64,000 nt of DNA from Stichopus chloronotus (lineage: Eukaryota; Echinodermata; Holothuroidea; Aspidochirotida; Stichopodidae). The notes under the pieces are model-generated. The model did no database searches. It saw only the letters and a list, made by a program, of their open reading frames with translations, and was not told the origin of the DNA. Below, piece after piece: positions 1 through 13,600 of the stretch (the first letter of the stretch is position 1; the number at the start of each line of letters is the position of its first letter). Both the position numbers and the translations under genes were made by a program. The stretch spans positions 620,001 to 684,000 of the forward strand of contig SFZH01000008.1 in assembly GCA_021234535.1 (NCBI GenBank), in the 5' to 3' direction.

Positions 1-59
1 CATTGTGATAAGGTCATTCATCACCATAACCATTCTCCTCTTCAACACCACCACCATAA

Positions 60-159
60 TCATCATCAACATCATCATCATCAGACATCATGCTCAGTCA
101 TCATCATCATCACCATCATCATCATCAGACATCATCATCATCATAATCATCATTATCAT

Positions 160-199
<40 letters not shown>
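60..199. repeat. CAT/ATC trinucleotide microsatellite
   Basis: The sequence is dominated by tandem CAT triplets with occasional interruptions (CAGACAT, CATAAT). It ends in an almost pure run around 160-199. A + strand frame crossing it gives only low-complexity Ile and Ser runs, which is what a translated ATC/TCA repeat yields, so it is not treated as a gene. Confidence 0.93.
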
Positions 200-210
200 A
201 GAGTGCGTTG

Positions 211-900
211 CAGAAACCCCTCAGGTTGTAAACTTAACAGAAAGAGAGAGAGCGCGCGAGCAAACAACTCGCAAGATGTCAGACGATACCTGAAAATGTT
301 TAGGGTCTGCTAGTTCCCGCCTCTTCTGTTAACTTATTCCAATCCATTCAAATAGTCGAAAAGAATGGAGATCTGTGTGGGAGGGGGTGGTCTGTAAACA
401 ATAGTCTTAATTATTGTTACTATTATTGGCCCTGTTTTCAATGGTGATACCAGAGTAGGTGGAATCTTTATCTTATGTAGGTTTATGCTTAGGTCTTCCT
501 GCGATCATTCTTTTGTTTCATGAGGTTTTATCTTTCAATGTTGATGAGCCCGACGTAAAATTATTTCGCGGGTTTCGCATCCCTCCTATCTTTAGGTAGA
601 TCGACCAGGACGTCTGTGAAAATTGATGGTTTACGAGCATCTCGATTACACTACCTCTTGGCTTCCGTGATCACAAAATTGTTACAGAACGACAACGTAA
701 AATTTAAATAGTGGGCGCTATGAAAGTTTCAAGCGTCAGTGTTAATAAGAAAAGGAGCACTGACGTTTTTTTCTCTGCGGTTAGATTGGAAGTCACACAT
801 CGCCATTAGATTATATACCTCTGTGAAATCTGTTAACCTTCGGGAAAAGTGCCTAAATTGAGCAACGGGGGTCGATGTTTCGTCATGTTATCAGTTATTA
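211..900. other. Intergenic, nothing recognised
   Basis: No frame with coding character, no splice-flanked exon and no clear repeat was found. The stretch separates the CAT microsatellite from the dispersed repeat that starts near 905. Confidence 0.5.
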
Positions 901-904
901 TCTA

Positions 905-1660
905 ATTCCTATACGTAGTATACAAGGAGGAGATATTGTACTTACTTGAGCGGTGTAAGTCGCCAAAAATGACACATAAAAGGTAGCTGACATTACACCC
1001 CTTGTAGTATTCAACCGAAACTTGGTGTGTCAGTAGCGGTACCTCATGGTGTACAAATGACATGGATCGGGATTACCCACTGGGGTTAGGAGGTGAGAAG
1101 GTGTGTCCAAATATTGTGTGTGTGTGTGTGAGTGTGTGTGTGTATTTGTCCACAATCGAACTTTTGTCACGATCTCCTCCTAGACTTTAAGACGGGTGAC
1201 CCTCAAACTTGGTGGGGAGGTGCCCGGGTAGGAGGTGTAGTGTCCGCCCGAGGGATGACATCATAAGTCAAGGGTCACAAGTCATGAAAACGAATAACAC
1301 ATTTTTAGCATTATCTCCATTTGTGAACATCCTAGAGTTTTAATACTACCATATATTGAAGGTAGACATACAAGAATTTTTAAATATTAGTAACGTCACC
1401 AGGTCAAAGGTCACGTGATTGAAGGTCAAATAGGCAAAAATGTTCTAAAAAGTATGTCACGGTCCCCTCTTAGCCGGTGAGTTGGATGAACGTCAAACTT
1501 GGTAGGTATGTGCCTGGGTGTTCGCTCGACCGATGACGTCATAGGTCAAGGTCAAAGGGCACGATACTATAGCGCATAATACGGTGTGTTAGGGGCTGAT
1601 AGTGCATGGTATCAAAATGATTTTTACATCTTTCCCTTTAGTTTTCATGAATGTAACATG
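905..1660 (-). repeat. Dispersed repeat, copy 1 (GGTCAAAGGTCA-bearing), inverted relative to copy 2
   Basis: This stretch matches the reverse complement of about 63360-63960 across several blocks. Shared landmarks, read on the copy-2 strand, are a block CTCAAGTAAGTACAATATCT, the sequence TACTACGTATAGG, a block around CCCACTGGGGTTAGGAGG (on this strand) and a TGACCTTTGACCT motif. Copy 1 holds at least two related subunits: the AAACTTGGT and GATGAC(A/G)TCATA-type blocks occur near 1205 and again near 1495. The family is not identified. An exact AGGTCAAAGGTCA lies at 1401-1413 and a near copy at 1549-1561. Orientation is set arbitrarily, with copy 2 as +. Confidence 0.8.
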
Positions 1661-4600
1661 GTATTTCAACCTTTGCAACTATGTTGTAGGCTGAGTGATT
1701 ATGTCTGGCAGCGATATTCTTTTCTAGTGCCTTAGTTCCTGTACTCAGGATGTTTTTACAGCTTAGCAGATATGCCTATTACACAGTTGTACAGGAACTC
1801 GAGTTGTTTTTTCCTGTGAGGATAATATTGAAGCACACACAACAGGCCATTCAAAATATCCATAGTGACGGCGAGTGAGGATCTGAGGAATACTTTGACT
1901 TGCATACATTTCTAGAAATACTTTTGATGGTCACTAAATTTCTACGCACATGCATGCATGCATTTGCTGTTCGACGCATATGCGCTTTAGTTCAGTACTA
2001 GATCAAGTAACTTGAATATTCAGCACTTCTATCCACAGCGGGCAATCTGAATCACTGATGAAAATACGCAAATACCGCAAAATAATACTGATGAAACTGA
2101 TGAAAATACGCATAATAATAATATAAATATACATATAAAATATATAATTAATAAAATAATATAAAATAATACACACTACGAACAAATCAAACTAAACATG
2201 TAAACTCCAAGGGTTATTGCAGCACTTTAACACAGTTCAATGCAACTAACTTGGCGAAACAACATGATCAACGCATGCACGTGTACAAAATGTCTGGCCA
2301 ATACACATCTGGGAATGACGTAATTTTGTCAACAAACGTCGCCCTGGTATGGCCTTACATGTCTGTCTGAAGTGAAGGGCACGCTGATATTCCTGTATAC
2401 CTAGTATCCACAGGTGTGAGAGTTATTGATGTTCGCTATCTTTAGATTATTTATTTTATCCCCTGTCCGAGCTGTGACAGGTTTTACCTTTACTTTATTT
2501 TACCAGCTGGACTGGTCATGGGGTCACTCCGTATTGTATTCACCCAGCAATACTCACCAATTGTTCATTTTATTCTACAAGCACAACAAGGTAAAATTAC
2601 AATTAACCTTGATCGGTTGTACTTCACGGTTTCTTCACTATGCATGTTTAGTTTTTGTAAGTGTTTAATTTTACCCTCTAATGGCTTAAGAGAAAGTTAG
2701 CGTGAATTTTACAGGTAAATCATGAGCACACAATTTCAAAGTTCCATGAGAAAGTTATTTCAACGTTATGACACAGAGATGCCTAAATTTCTTTACAGTC
2801 GTTGATTAGTAATTTCTGTATACAACAGTGCCAATGTATAATAGTTAGGTCTATTGTATGTTTTACTGTTTCATATTCTCTATTATTGTAAGCCTTACTT
2901 GGGTTTAGTCTTTCTCGGTGTTTATTGTGAGCTTTAGTGAACGTTGTCTCTTCCCCCTAGTACATTCGCACAAATAAAAGTAATGGGGCATGGACTGAGA
3001 TTGTAGCTAATCAGTGATCAAAACGAAGGTAGGGTTACATGTTACTTGTTAGGGATTAGGTTCGTGCGAATGACAGAAGTTTGTCGGGGAAGATGCTGCA
3101 ACATTAAATTGAATATCCAAAGTAGGAGGCTCAGACACAAAAGAATTACAGTTCTTAAGTGGTGGAGAAGATGTTGAAAAGCTCCAGACTTCCTAGGACT
3201 AACATTTATTGTACTAATCTACTTTAATTGTTCCTTTTAAGTAACGTTCAACATGCTCCATAATGAAAAATGAGTTAAGACCAGCCATAAATGTAACTCA
3301 GGGTAGTATATCCTGCGCATGCAACCGTGATTTGTACATTTAGCTGCGGTGCTGCACAGTCCTGTAGTCCTCCAAACCCTAGCCAAGTAGGCTTTGACAC
3401 TGTGCTGTACGTACCGTAACCCCAGGCTATATTCCTTCATATACTGTGCACATTTCAGTCTTGAAATGATTTTGCACTGCACCAAGATCAGATTGTTATG
3501 TCAACTATAAGGGTGATCTCCTACATACAAGACACATGTGAGTTTGAAGTATACAAAATGATGATGTCACTGATTACGTTAACATCAAATCATGTCTTAT
3601 TAGTAATGTTAAAAAGCTGACCAACTATTACCCTGTTAGTATCATAGAGAGAAAGATAGGTATTATTCTGTTACTACACGCGCACTAACACAATTGGAAT
3701 GGTGAATCATGTACTGATTGTATGCATAGCGAGAAGTAACTACTCAACCGTTTAAAACTTCCCACCCTCTATACAGACTGAAGGGTGGATACCTACATTA
3801 TTCATTTGGTGTGGTGATTGAAACATGTAAGTACACTTTACAGCTGTCCTTTATGTACGTGCCTTACTTAACACAAAAGAAATTTATTTTTTGAGATGTC
3901 GTTTCCATTGTTTTGTTCGTATTACAAATGAATTATTCAAAGCTTAAAGGAACACAAGCGAGGTTGTATCACAGCAGATGTCGTCATAATCAGCTCCCTG
4001 GCCTAATTAGTTATTAGACAAACCATTATTTGTCAGGATTTCTTATTTGGTAGAATATCAAATAAGTACCGTACTGGCATGAAACCACAAATAGATGTGT
4101 CTTAACTATGGTCCATCATCATGACCGGTCTGTAGAATACAGCTGAAAAGGAACTTGAAATATGTCACTTTAACCACCTCACTTGAACTCCATTTTAGTC
4201 TCTGAGGATGAAAAAGCAGTTCATTAGTTAGGACTACACTCTTCAAGTGACCAGCTTTAACATTTCTAATTTACATGTGATTTAATGATTCTAAAATATC
4301 ATTGTCAAGTTGATAATTCAACCATTTAGCTATAATGCCACCCCCCCCCCCCCCTGCAAACAATTATTTCCAGCGAAAAGCGTTGCTAAGTCATTAATTG
4401 ATTTCACGTATAATTTATGCACATAAATATTAAACAAATGTTTAACTTTCTGTTCAAACTAAATATTCCTTTCAAGTGATATCCGAGTGTCTTTTGAAAG
4501 TAGTTCTTCGTCTACTTTGCTTAAACATGGTCTATTTGAAGCACTATCTTTTGTGAACCACTGATAAATTTAATGCAAACAATCGAATATACGTTCACAG

Positions 4601-7600
4601 TAACAGGTGTCCTCTGATGCCGCAAATGTTTGAGACACACAGTGATAACAGTATTACCTACATTTATAAGTTTGAATTGATAAAGACGTTTATGGTGTAT
4701 ATTGGTGGTTTGACAAATGCGAGATTTTGCTTATTTAAGAACGCACTAGAGATTTGAAAAAAAAAAGCCCCAAAATGGCTATCGTTATTACTAAAAGTGG
4801 TCTGATTCTCAATTACTTAGCTGCCTTCCTAGCAGCTGAGATTTCTCAACTGACTCATGTGTGAGACTGAACTAAACTAAATTTGACCATTTTTAATACT
4901 CTAGGATATTATAGAGGCTAGTCGCAATTTTTCTTTTTGGGATCATTATTTGTGTGTGTGTGTATGTGCATGTGTGCGTCTGCTGGATTAGAACATTAAT
5001 CTTTGCCGCCATCTATTTTAATACCCTTATAAATGTACAGAGAACCTAAAGAAAATAATGAACATTTTTTCAAACGATGGTTTCGGAACTATGGGCTGAC
5101 ATTGTCATAAGGACGGGCCTGGTAATATTATTACCGAAATGACTAAGCCCTCTGCATATAACGCAAATTACTAAGCAATCAAACAATACAATTATTCAAT
5201 TGTACCCTTGGTGAACTGTTCACTGAACGTGAACAGAAAACACCGTTTGACTCACTGTTGATCTTCGTGCTAGAATTTCCCTTTGATTCATCTGGTGACT
5301 AAATGTTGGGAGTAGTTTTGTTTAAACCCCCTGGTATCATTACAATACCAATTGTGGTGGGCAAGACTTCCAACTCCCTTGATGTGGAACTGAACCAAAC
5401 AATAGAGAAATCACACACAAGCGAAAGAAAAAAAAATCAACATTAAACGTGACTATAATGTGGTAGAGGTTAAATGCTATGACACTAACTTTAGTAAAAA
5501 AAAGACCTGTAAAATAAGTGTGCTATGTACACTAATAGTGTGGGACTTAAACATGGAACGTTATGGTGTTATTTTTGGGGTGAAGGGGACTGATTTTCCG
5601 TTATTTGACAGGCGTTAAGGCTAATACCGTTTACATTAATGATTGAACATTAAGTAAACATATGTATCGTATAATACGACTGCATGCTGAGTTGTCGTAA
5701 CCTTCGTTACACATCATCACAGTGTCGCACTCTTTCAAGGATTGATTTGTATCCTAGAGTGACTTTGTCCTGTACTTCGATGTTGCAGTTAGCATATTAA
5801 AGCCAACCATAAAAACATGTGAGAAACAATGTTGACTTGAGCTTATCAAGAAAAATCATGTCAGGGCCCTTGTGTGGCAAGAAACCGGGAAAGATCCGAC
5901 CCACACAGTGCTGTCAACTTTGATATTACACTTAATTGAGATGAAATTTATTTTTAATATTCCTTCATAATCCGTCACATGTGAGGCAATCGTCTTCCTG
6001 CTACCACTTTATCCAGTGTGACATACTGTCACACACGTATTTGTTGATGATTGCACCAAGTCAAGTGCTCATATAGGGTCACATGATCTGCACTTCTTCA
6101 ATTCCTTCAAGTATCAAGTAAACATGATGTCACTTTTTCATGATTTAAGTCATCCCATAAGAGAGCTCTCTCTCTCTGACAACTAACAATGAATCTTAAT
6201 GTATGTGAGGTGTTTGTGTGTCTGTGTGTATGGGGGGGGGGGGGGGGAGAGGGGTGATTTGGCGATAAGAGCTTTGTTACTGGTTCCGACATTTCTTTCT
6301 GCTAATTTAATGGATTTTTGTTTATGAAGTCTACCTGTTTTGAGGTCATTCATGAAATTCGGTAATTTGCCAAGTAGACCACCTGATTTATACTCATTAA
6401 TGAAGGAGAATCCTTCCACCGGCTATGACCTTTTGACTTGATATTGACGGTAACGTCATATGTCTCCTGACAAGCGCCCTCTAAATTATTAAAACAATAA
6501 CAATTCACTTTCGCTAATTGTTTGAGAATCGTCAAAATATTGACAGGCCAACTTCATCAATACATTAACAAACGATGATATAGAGCTAATACATAGATAG
6601 TCAATCCTATAGTCAGCCATAAGTGAGTGTGCCTCTTAAGGGCGAGACTGTTCACATCACGTGACTTTTCCGCAGCAAATATTTGGCTGCTTACAGTAAA
6701 ACCATCTCTATATTGATGAGGCAAGTATAACAGTGATCCATGGTATAATCTACCTACGCTAGTTACGGGTGAGAGAATCTTGCTAGCAAATTGTAAAATA
6801 AATGGGAAAAAGGTTGGCAAAAATTGGTCACCACATCAAGATAACTTTGTCGATGAAAGCCACTGTTAATAAGTCAAGCGTGTCGACGGGATATCTGTGC
6901 TTTTTTGTTTTGAATAGCATTTACAACAAAAGTAAGGGGAGCTCTCCGCTGAATCAACAGTTGAAGTAATGTCATCGAGCTGTACGTACGAAACACCATT
7001 GTAAACGCAATACCAATTATCAAAGGTTGTAATCCTGGTCTATTAACCTGGTAAGCTTAAAGTTGATCCTTCCTAACCAGTACATTTTTCATCTGTTGAA
7101 GTTTTGAAAACGATCAGCCAGCAAGATATCTCCACTGAGGGAATGTAACGAGTGGTGTGGTTTACCACGCGATAATCACTGCGTGAATTATTGTACAAAA
7201 CTCTGGTTACCGATCAGCACGCTGCAGTTTAAATACTTTGGATTGATTTTAAAACAAGAATTCTGACGAATATGCTTCGATTGTTGCATAGAATGTAAGA
7301 ATTTTTCGGAAGGTAAGTCTTACCCAACGTTTTCATAAGAGCAAAGTGAACCTAAGGTACCTCATACGTCATTTTCGTGAAACAGTACTTGAGCTATAGT
7401 TATTCTCTTGCAGGACCTTTACTGTAACTTTTTAATTCCCCTAACAAATTGAATCATGTTGTTATTGTATGTATTGGGATATGTGTAAGCAAATCAACTC
7501 ATTTTTTTACAATAAGTTGCAGAATCAACATCAAACAACATGATAGCTGTCTGGTATTTACGATGTTACCGCTTGATGAATTCAACTAGCCTCTATACAA

Positions 7601-10600
7601 TATTATTAATTTTGTTTGGATAGAGGGGTTGACGAATAGGGAAAGAAGTGAAAAAAAATATACCAGAAGGGTAGCTCCAGAAGTATGTTCAAAATCTCTG
7701 CAGTGTATGCCATGTAACTGATTCTAATGCCAGTAACCATGACATAACCATGACATCTAAACAATTATACAAGTAAAAAAGTACTACTGAAACCAAACCT
7801 TCGACTATGATACTGCCAATTATGAAAGTTGTACATCTAAGAATGGCTGGAGGGTAGTGTGGGTTACTAAAACAAAGTGAAAGTTGCGGTAACTTGTTAA
7901 ACTCTCATAAAATGCCAATGCAAAAAGAAAAGAAAACACACAATATGTTTTTGCTTCTAGTCGGAAGGGTAATTTATTCGTAACTTGAGTCAAGTAGTTG
8001 TGCAATTAACAACGCTGTACTTGCTTCTCGCTTCGTGTACCGTGTACATTGTTTGCTGAAATGGTCACTGTGCAGTAAATGACTCCAACATACCACTCCT
8101 CCGTGAAATTAGGCTTTCATTACAATCATATCAAATTCTACAAGCCGACAGTCCTGTTGTGGAAGCATGCATGTCTTGAAATACATGACTGAGACAGCGT
8201 ATACTTTCATGGCGGATATTGTACATGTAGAAATTATCAAATATCAGCAAAATGTCAGCAAAATTACTTCCTCATTCGATATCAGAGAATGTAAATTAAG
8301 TTTCATAAAGTTTCAAGATGAAATGTGTTCATACGGCATTATTACATTAACGTATGACATGTGACTTCAGTTTATTATTTGTTTACTTTTTGGCTTCCGT
8401 AAACAATTTCTCATTGAGCAAGACCAATGCAAATAATCATAGAGATCAATAACAAAACGAGAGAAAATCAAGCAAAAGCAAATGTTAAAGTTATGATATC
8501 GATCTTAGAATTTGTAGGCACGTTTCTTCGAGTCGAACCACGTGAACTGTAGTTGATTGAGCTAACGTAAAGTCTCTTATGGATTTAAGACATATCCCAG
8601 CTGTGAGATTCAACGAGGTAATCAATAGATCTATTCCACCGGTGACCAACTATGATTCAACGAGGGAAAGTTCGAATAAGCGGATAAGGACCATGTTCAC
8701 CTTGAGTGGAGAGGACACTAACATATCCCTCCCACACCTTTTGTCACCTTAAACTAAACCTATCAAACTAAACTTTAGAAGTGAAAGAATAAATTGCCAA
8801 ACTTTTGTCCTAAAAAATAAACTTATCTGAAATTTACAATATTAGAATCTCAGGAAGACTGGAAAGCGTCATTGTCTGCAATCTGAGAGACATTTTCATG
8901 AAACATTTCTTTTTCTGTACACTGTACGCCAACTGGTAGAGTCGTTACTACTCCCCCCCCCCCCCCCCCTCCTCCTCACTTGCCTGCAGGCACGTCACCC
9001 CACTCCCATTACTAAAGAGGGGTTTCGATATGACCGACCTCACTTTTAAAATCTTATTGACGTCCTTACGTGGCCATCTAGCCTAACTGACAGACTTTGC
9101 ATCCTCGTCTGTAACATGTAGGTACTTTAGAAAGTAATATACTCGCCCCTCAGTCGTTTCTGCCCACCACTTTCATCCTATCAAATTAATACACTGCACT
9201 CACAGTTACAGGCTGATTTAAACTTCGCCATGAAGTGACTTTGACCTTGCGAATTATGGTTTCATAATTTAGTTTACAATGTAAGAACGAAGACCAGATA
9301 AGTAATCCTACAGCTTGGTGTCTGTCTGTGTGTGTGCGCGTGTGTGTTCGGAGGGGTTGAATATATAGACTGATAGGGCGTGAATATAACACCGGTGGTA
9401 CTTACCTGGGCTCATACAATCTGCTTATCACAGTTAAGTAGTGAAAGAAAAGTAACACAATACAGGCTAATAAGTATATCAACAAAAGACATCAAATAAC
9501 AATAGCATGAATCTGGAACCTTTTTGTCGATCACTGATTGAAATTGTTAATGAATGGAAATACTTAATTGTTTAGTTAGATTTGCGGGCTAGATTTTTTT
9601 GTTCTTTATTTATTTTTATCTTTTTTGGGGGGTTCTAACTTCAAAGAGCTATAAACTGTGACAAAACAAAACTGTAGGAGTTACATCTGAAAGGATTTGA
9701 AATTAAATACAATATCACTAAAGGCGAAACCGGGAATAAAAAAAGACTCAACTTATCTCAAAATCCGAAACATCTTCTTTGTATTGGTCCCATACACATT
9801 TTTACTTTATTGACGCCCACAAATCTGTAATGTATATATATGTATGTTAAGGCTTCAGATTCATGCCATTGTTATATACATATAGGCTATGTATAATTTG
9901 GATTACAGTTAAGATATATGTATATATCTTTATTGTGTTTAGTTTTATCAGATAATCCAATATATACAAGCGATACGATGGTTTACATGAGGTTTACCGA
10001 TTTAGGTCTTGACCCTGCACGCAACTTTCAAGTATGCGCGTATGAAGTTTTGGACACATAAGTTACGTACATTTGAGTGTGCACGATACACAATGAACAA
10101 AATAACACTTGCCGATAGTGTGCAGCTGGAGTAAATATCAACAGAGTGAAATATTAACAATTCCTGACGACTTAAAAAACATCCACACATGCACAAACAA
10201 ACACACAAACACAAACATACACACACGAACACATATTAGCCAAACAAGTTGTACATCTAATCTGTGTGGAATAAGTTTCATAAAAATACATAATCAAGGT
10301 GAAAGGGGGGGGGGGTATTATATTACAAAGGCTATGACTGAGGTAATTTACTCTTCCTGGTGTTAAAATGAAACCTCTTATACTTTGTGGAAAATTTATG
10401 TCCACTTAACTTGCTAAAAAAATGAAACGATTGTGATGTGAGCGATTATAGTGAGCGAAAGTTGTTTTTTTTTTATTTTTTAATGCCCGGAGATTTCCAC
10501 GACGTGCAACGTGATATATCCGACATAGTAAATCTAAAAGCCACAGAGAGGAAAATATCATTATTTCACTAAGTTTAAAAAAAACACATTTTTCGTATTG

Positions 10601-13600
10601 ATTACGAAGTTAAAAGAGAGGACAATTGATCTTAAATAAATTTACATATAACAGCCTAATATCGTAACATTCAACCCAATGCCCTTTTTATCCCCCCCCC
10701 CCCCACCACGCTACCTCTTTCCCCACCCCTCCCGTCTCTCTCTCTTATGTTTCTCACTGAACAACTGAATAAATGTAAGTCACTTTTTATCCGAAGACTC
10801 ATATTTGGGGGGATACTTTAATAACTTGATAACATATAAAGCCTACTATATATTAAGCAGTTTTACGATATAGCACCGTATTGTTTCCCTGTGTTTAGCT
10901 GTCTATACAGAATTAGTAATTATAGGATTACATGCAACCTATTTCGTGGCTATGTCATCATCAATTATCTTTCTACTGTATTTCTATTTCTGTTTTTCTT
11001 TTAAGGATATAAACATTTCCTGGAGTAATATGTAAATCTACATCGTTTGATTGCGGTCTGTTTCTACAAAGCTTCTGGTGCTCGATATCTCACAACATAC
11101 TTGAAAAGTAGAATGAATTCAAGTACATTAAACGAGCAGTAAATAATTACACATTAAGTATACTATAGAAACACTGAGCTGACGTCATTTTCTCGAATTA
11201 GATGTCATTTTGCAAACGAGAATTAAATATCCGGACGAATGCTGTCTGACGTGAGTTGTATATTCACTTACGAAGTTGATTCAACAACCAACTTTATTGA
11301 AGTAAGACTTGGTGGAATGAGGCAATCTTCTTTTATCGTGAATTATTAACAAAACAAGTTTGGTCTTTGATCAACATTGGATTAACCTCACGATCGATGT
11401 GAAATACGTCCATGACTGACGCATTTCTTTGCTTAAAAGAAGGTTATAATGATGAAATCTTGACTTTTAATAACAAATCAAAACAAAGTATTCTACCAGA
11501 ATCAATAGTGTAAACCGATGACGTGAAAGATCCCTCAGTGGAATAGTTGCATTTACTTTATCTCTTTACTTAATAATGTTTTATAAAAGTCCAGAAGCAT
11601 GGGTTCATTTGGACAGTTTAATTAGAGGCGGTATTTGTGCTCGGTAGTATAATGATGGGGAAGGGGAGCGAGGGGGGGGGTAAAAAAATGGTGAGGAATG
11701 GGGTCGCTGTTGCAAGCTCTCAAACAAATATTTCGTTACATAATATATTCACCCTACCCACCACCTCCCCCCACCCCTACCCCTCAATCGAGTTATACAT
11801 GTGTAATGTGCGTAGCATTATAACTATTTCATTAAACTTACTCTCGTCCTCGTTGACCCTTAACTCCATCGCAGTTCTTGCAATTTCCCCTGCCCTTTCC
11901 CTGCATCCTCCCCTCCACTGCTCTGTAAGTGGTCCACTGTTCCCTATGTGGTTCTATCGGTGCCAGTGGCTGTGCATGGCGTCTTGGCTGCTGTGAATGC
12001 ATACCTTCCCTCTGCGTCATACACTTTCAAAGGTACAATATGTCTCATGCGAATGTTGGCAGTTCGTTGAACTTAACAGTTTTTATTCCCTCCCCCCCCC
12101 CCTCCCTTTTATTTTTCTTTTGGGAATAAAAGTATATAGTCTCCTCCCTTTTGTTTTTTCCGTAAAAAATATCCCATTTATCTTTTACATCCTTCTTGTA
12201 ATTCACATATTTTTTTTTTCTGCTTCGTGGTAGTCCGTGAGGTCTTTCCCATCCTTTGTCCACTAATGGGCAAAAATTTAAAAATGCTGTTGGCACAAAA
12301 CATATTTTAAAATATCCATTTGAGTATATTAAGGAACGTGCCTGTGCGTTTGTGTCTACTTATTTATTTTCGATACCCGTGAGGAAATGTAACTATTATA
12401 CGGAAGCTCTCTACGCCAGTAACAAAAAATAATAGTTGCAATAAGCTCTTTTACTGATAGGTTTATTCTACTAGAATATCTACGAGGACAAAACACAAAA
12501 AGTAAACATCAAGTCGCATTTAACTTATAGACAAAGAGAAAAAGCATCGCATCATCCTTGATGCTAAATGAGTTGATTTTAGCTTTCCTACTTATGGATT
12601 TGTGTTACTTTGAAAAATTTCTACTTTTACAACATTGGTGTCTGTCATAATGGTTTATATGTGAGCATAAAACCATAGTAATAAAAGTATTTTATACAAT
12701 ACATTCCCAATGAGAATATTTACAAATATATTATCTACAATATATAACTTCGTTACATGATTTTTGTATTCCCTACAGAGGCTTTAATCTCCATGCAGAA
12801 ACCTATTGTTTCAAATATGTATAGTTTTAATTACAGTTCTTATGATGGATGGTAATCATATACAAAGAAAGATAATAGTCGCCTCTGGCAATATGACAGT
12901 CTTCTGCATAGGCTGTGTGACACTATACTGTACAGACAATGTGCAGTATCCCATGACCTAATAAATTTTTAATTTGGTTTCTCTGTACGAGTCACAGTAT
13001 TTCAGAACAAAAAAGCTGCTTAATTCTCAAATTCAGGGAACAACTTGCAACGTGAAAAATGAATAAGCCTTGTTGGATTGTTTTATAAAGTTCAATTACC
13101 ATGCTTGCTTTCGATAACAAATGAAACGTTTGTACGGCAACGAGACTATAGTTCATCAAATAGAAAATTTCAATTTATTTTGCAATCATTAAATTGTTGA
13201 CCAACTTCAAATCCAAAACACGAGTTTCTCTGAAATTTTTCTGCTACCTTTACGTAAACATCAATACTTTCCTTCTGTTAGAGTGTTGTAGTCTGGTAGT
13301 ACGATTCATTAACCTCACGATGTTGTATTTGATGTTTGCAATGTAATACGCAGGCAAAGAGGCACAAGCGTGAGTGAAACAGTTTGGCAATGTGGTCAAA
13401 GGTGAGAGGTCTGAAAGTAAGTCAATGAAACGTAAACTTTCTCCAATGACTTTTGTACTTACTGATGAACGTGATTAACTGCAAGGGTTCCTCAGCGCGC
13501 ATTCAACTTTGGTTTATCATATCCTACGTGGCTAGTGCATACTATATGATGGTTTGTACTGCCTGAATGCCTGACCTGGGCACTTTAAAGTTCCCAGGAT

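Noticed and set aside
5..313. 102-codon frame with Ile and Ser runs
   Set aside because: It is the translation of the CAT/ATC microsatellite and has no other content.
11637..12296. Several overlapping frames on both strands
   Set aside because: C/T-rich low-complexity DNA gives open frames on both strands; no exon signals.
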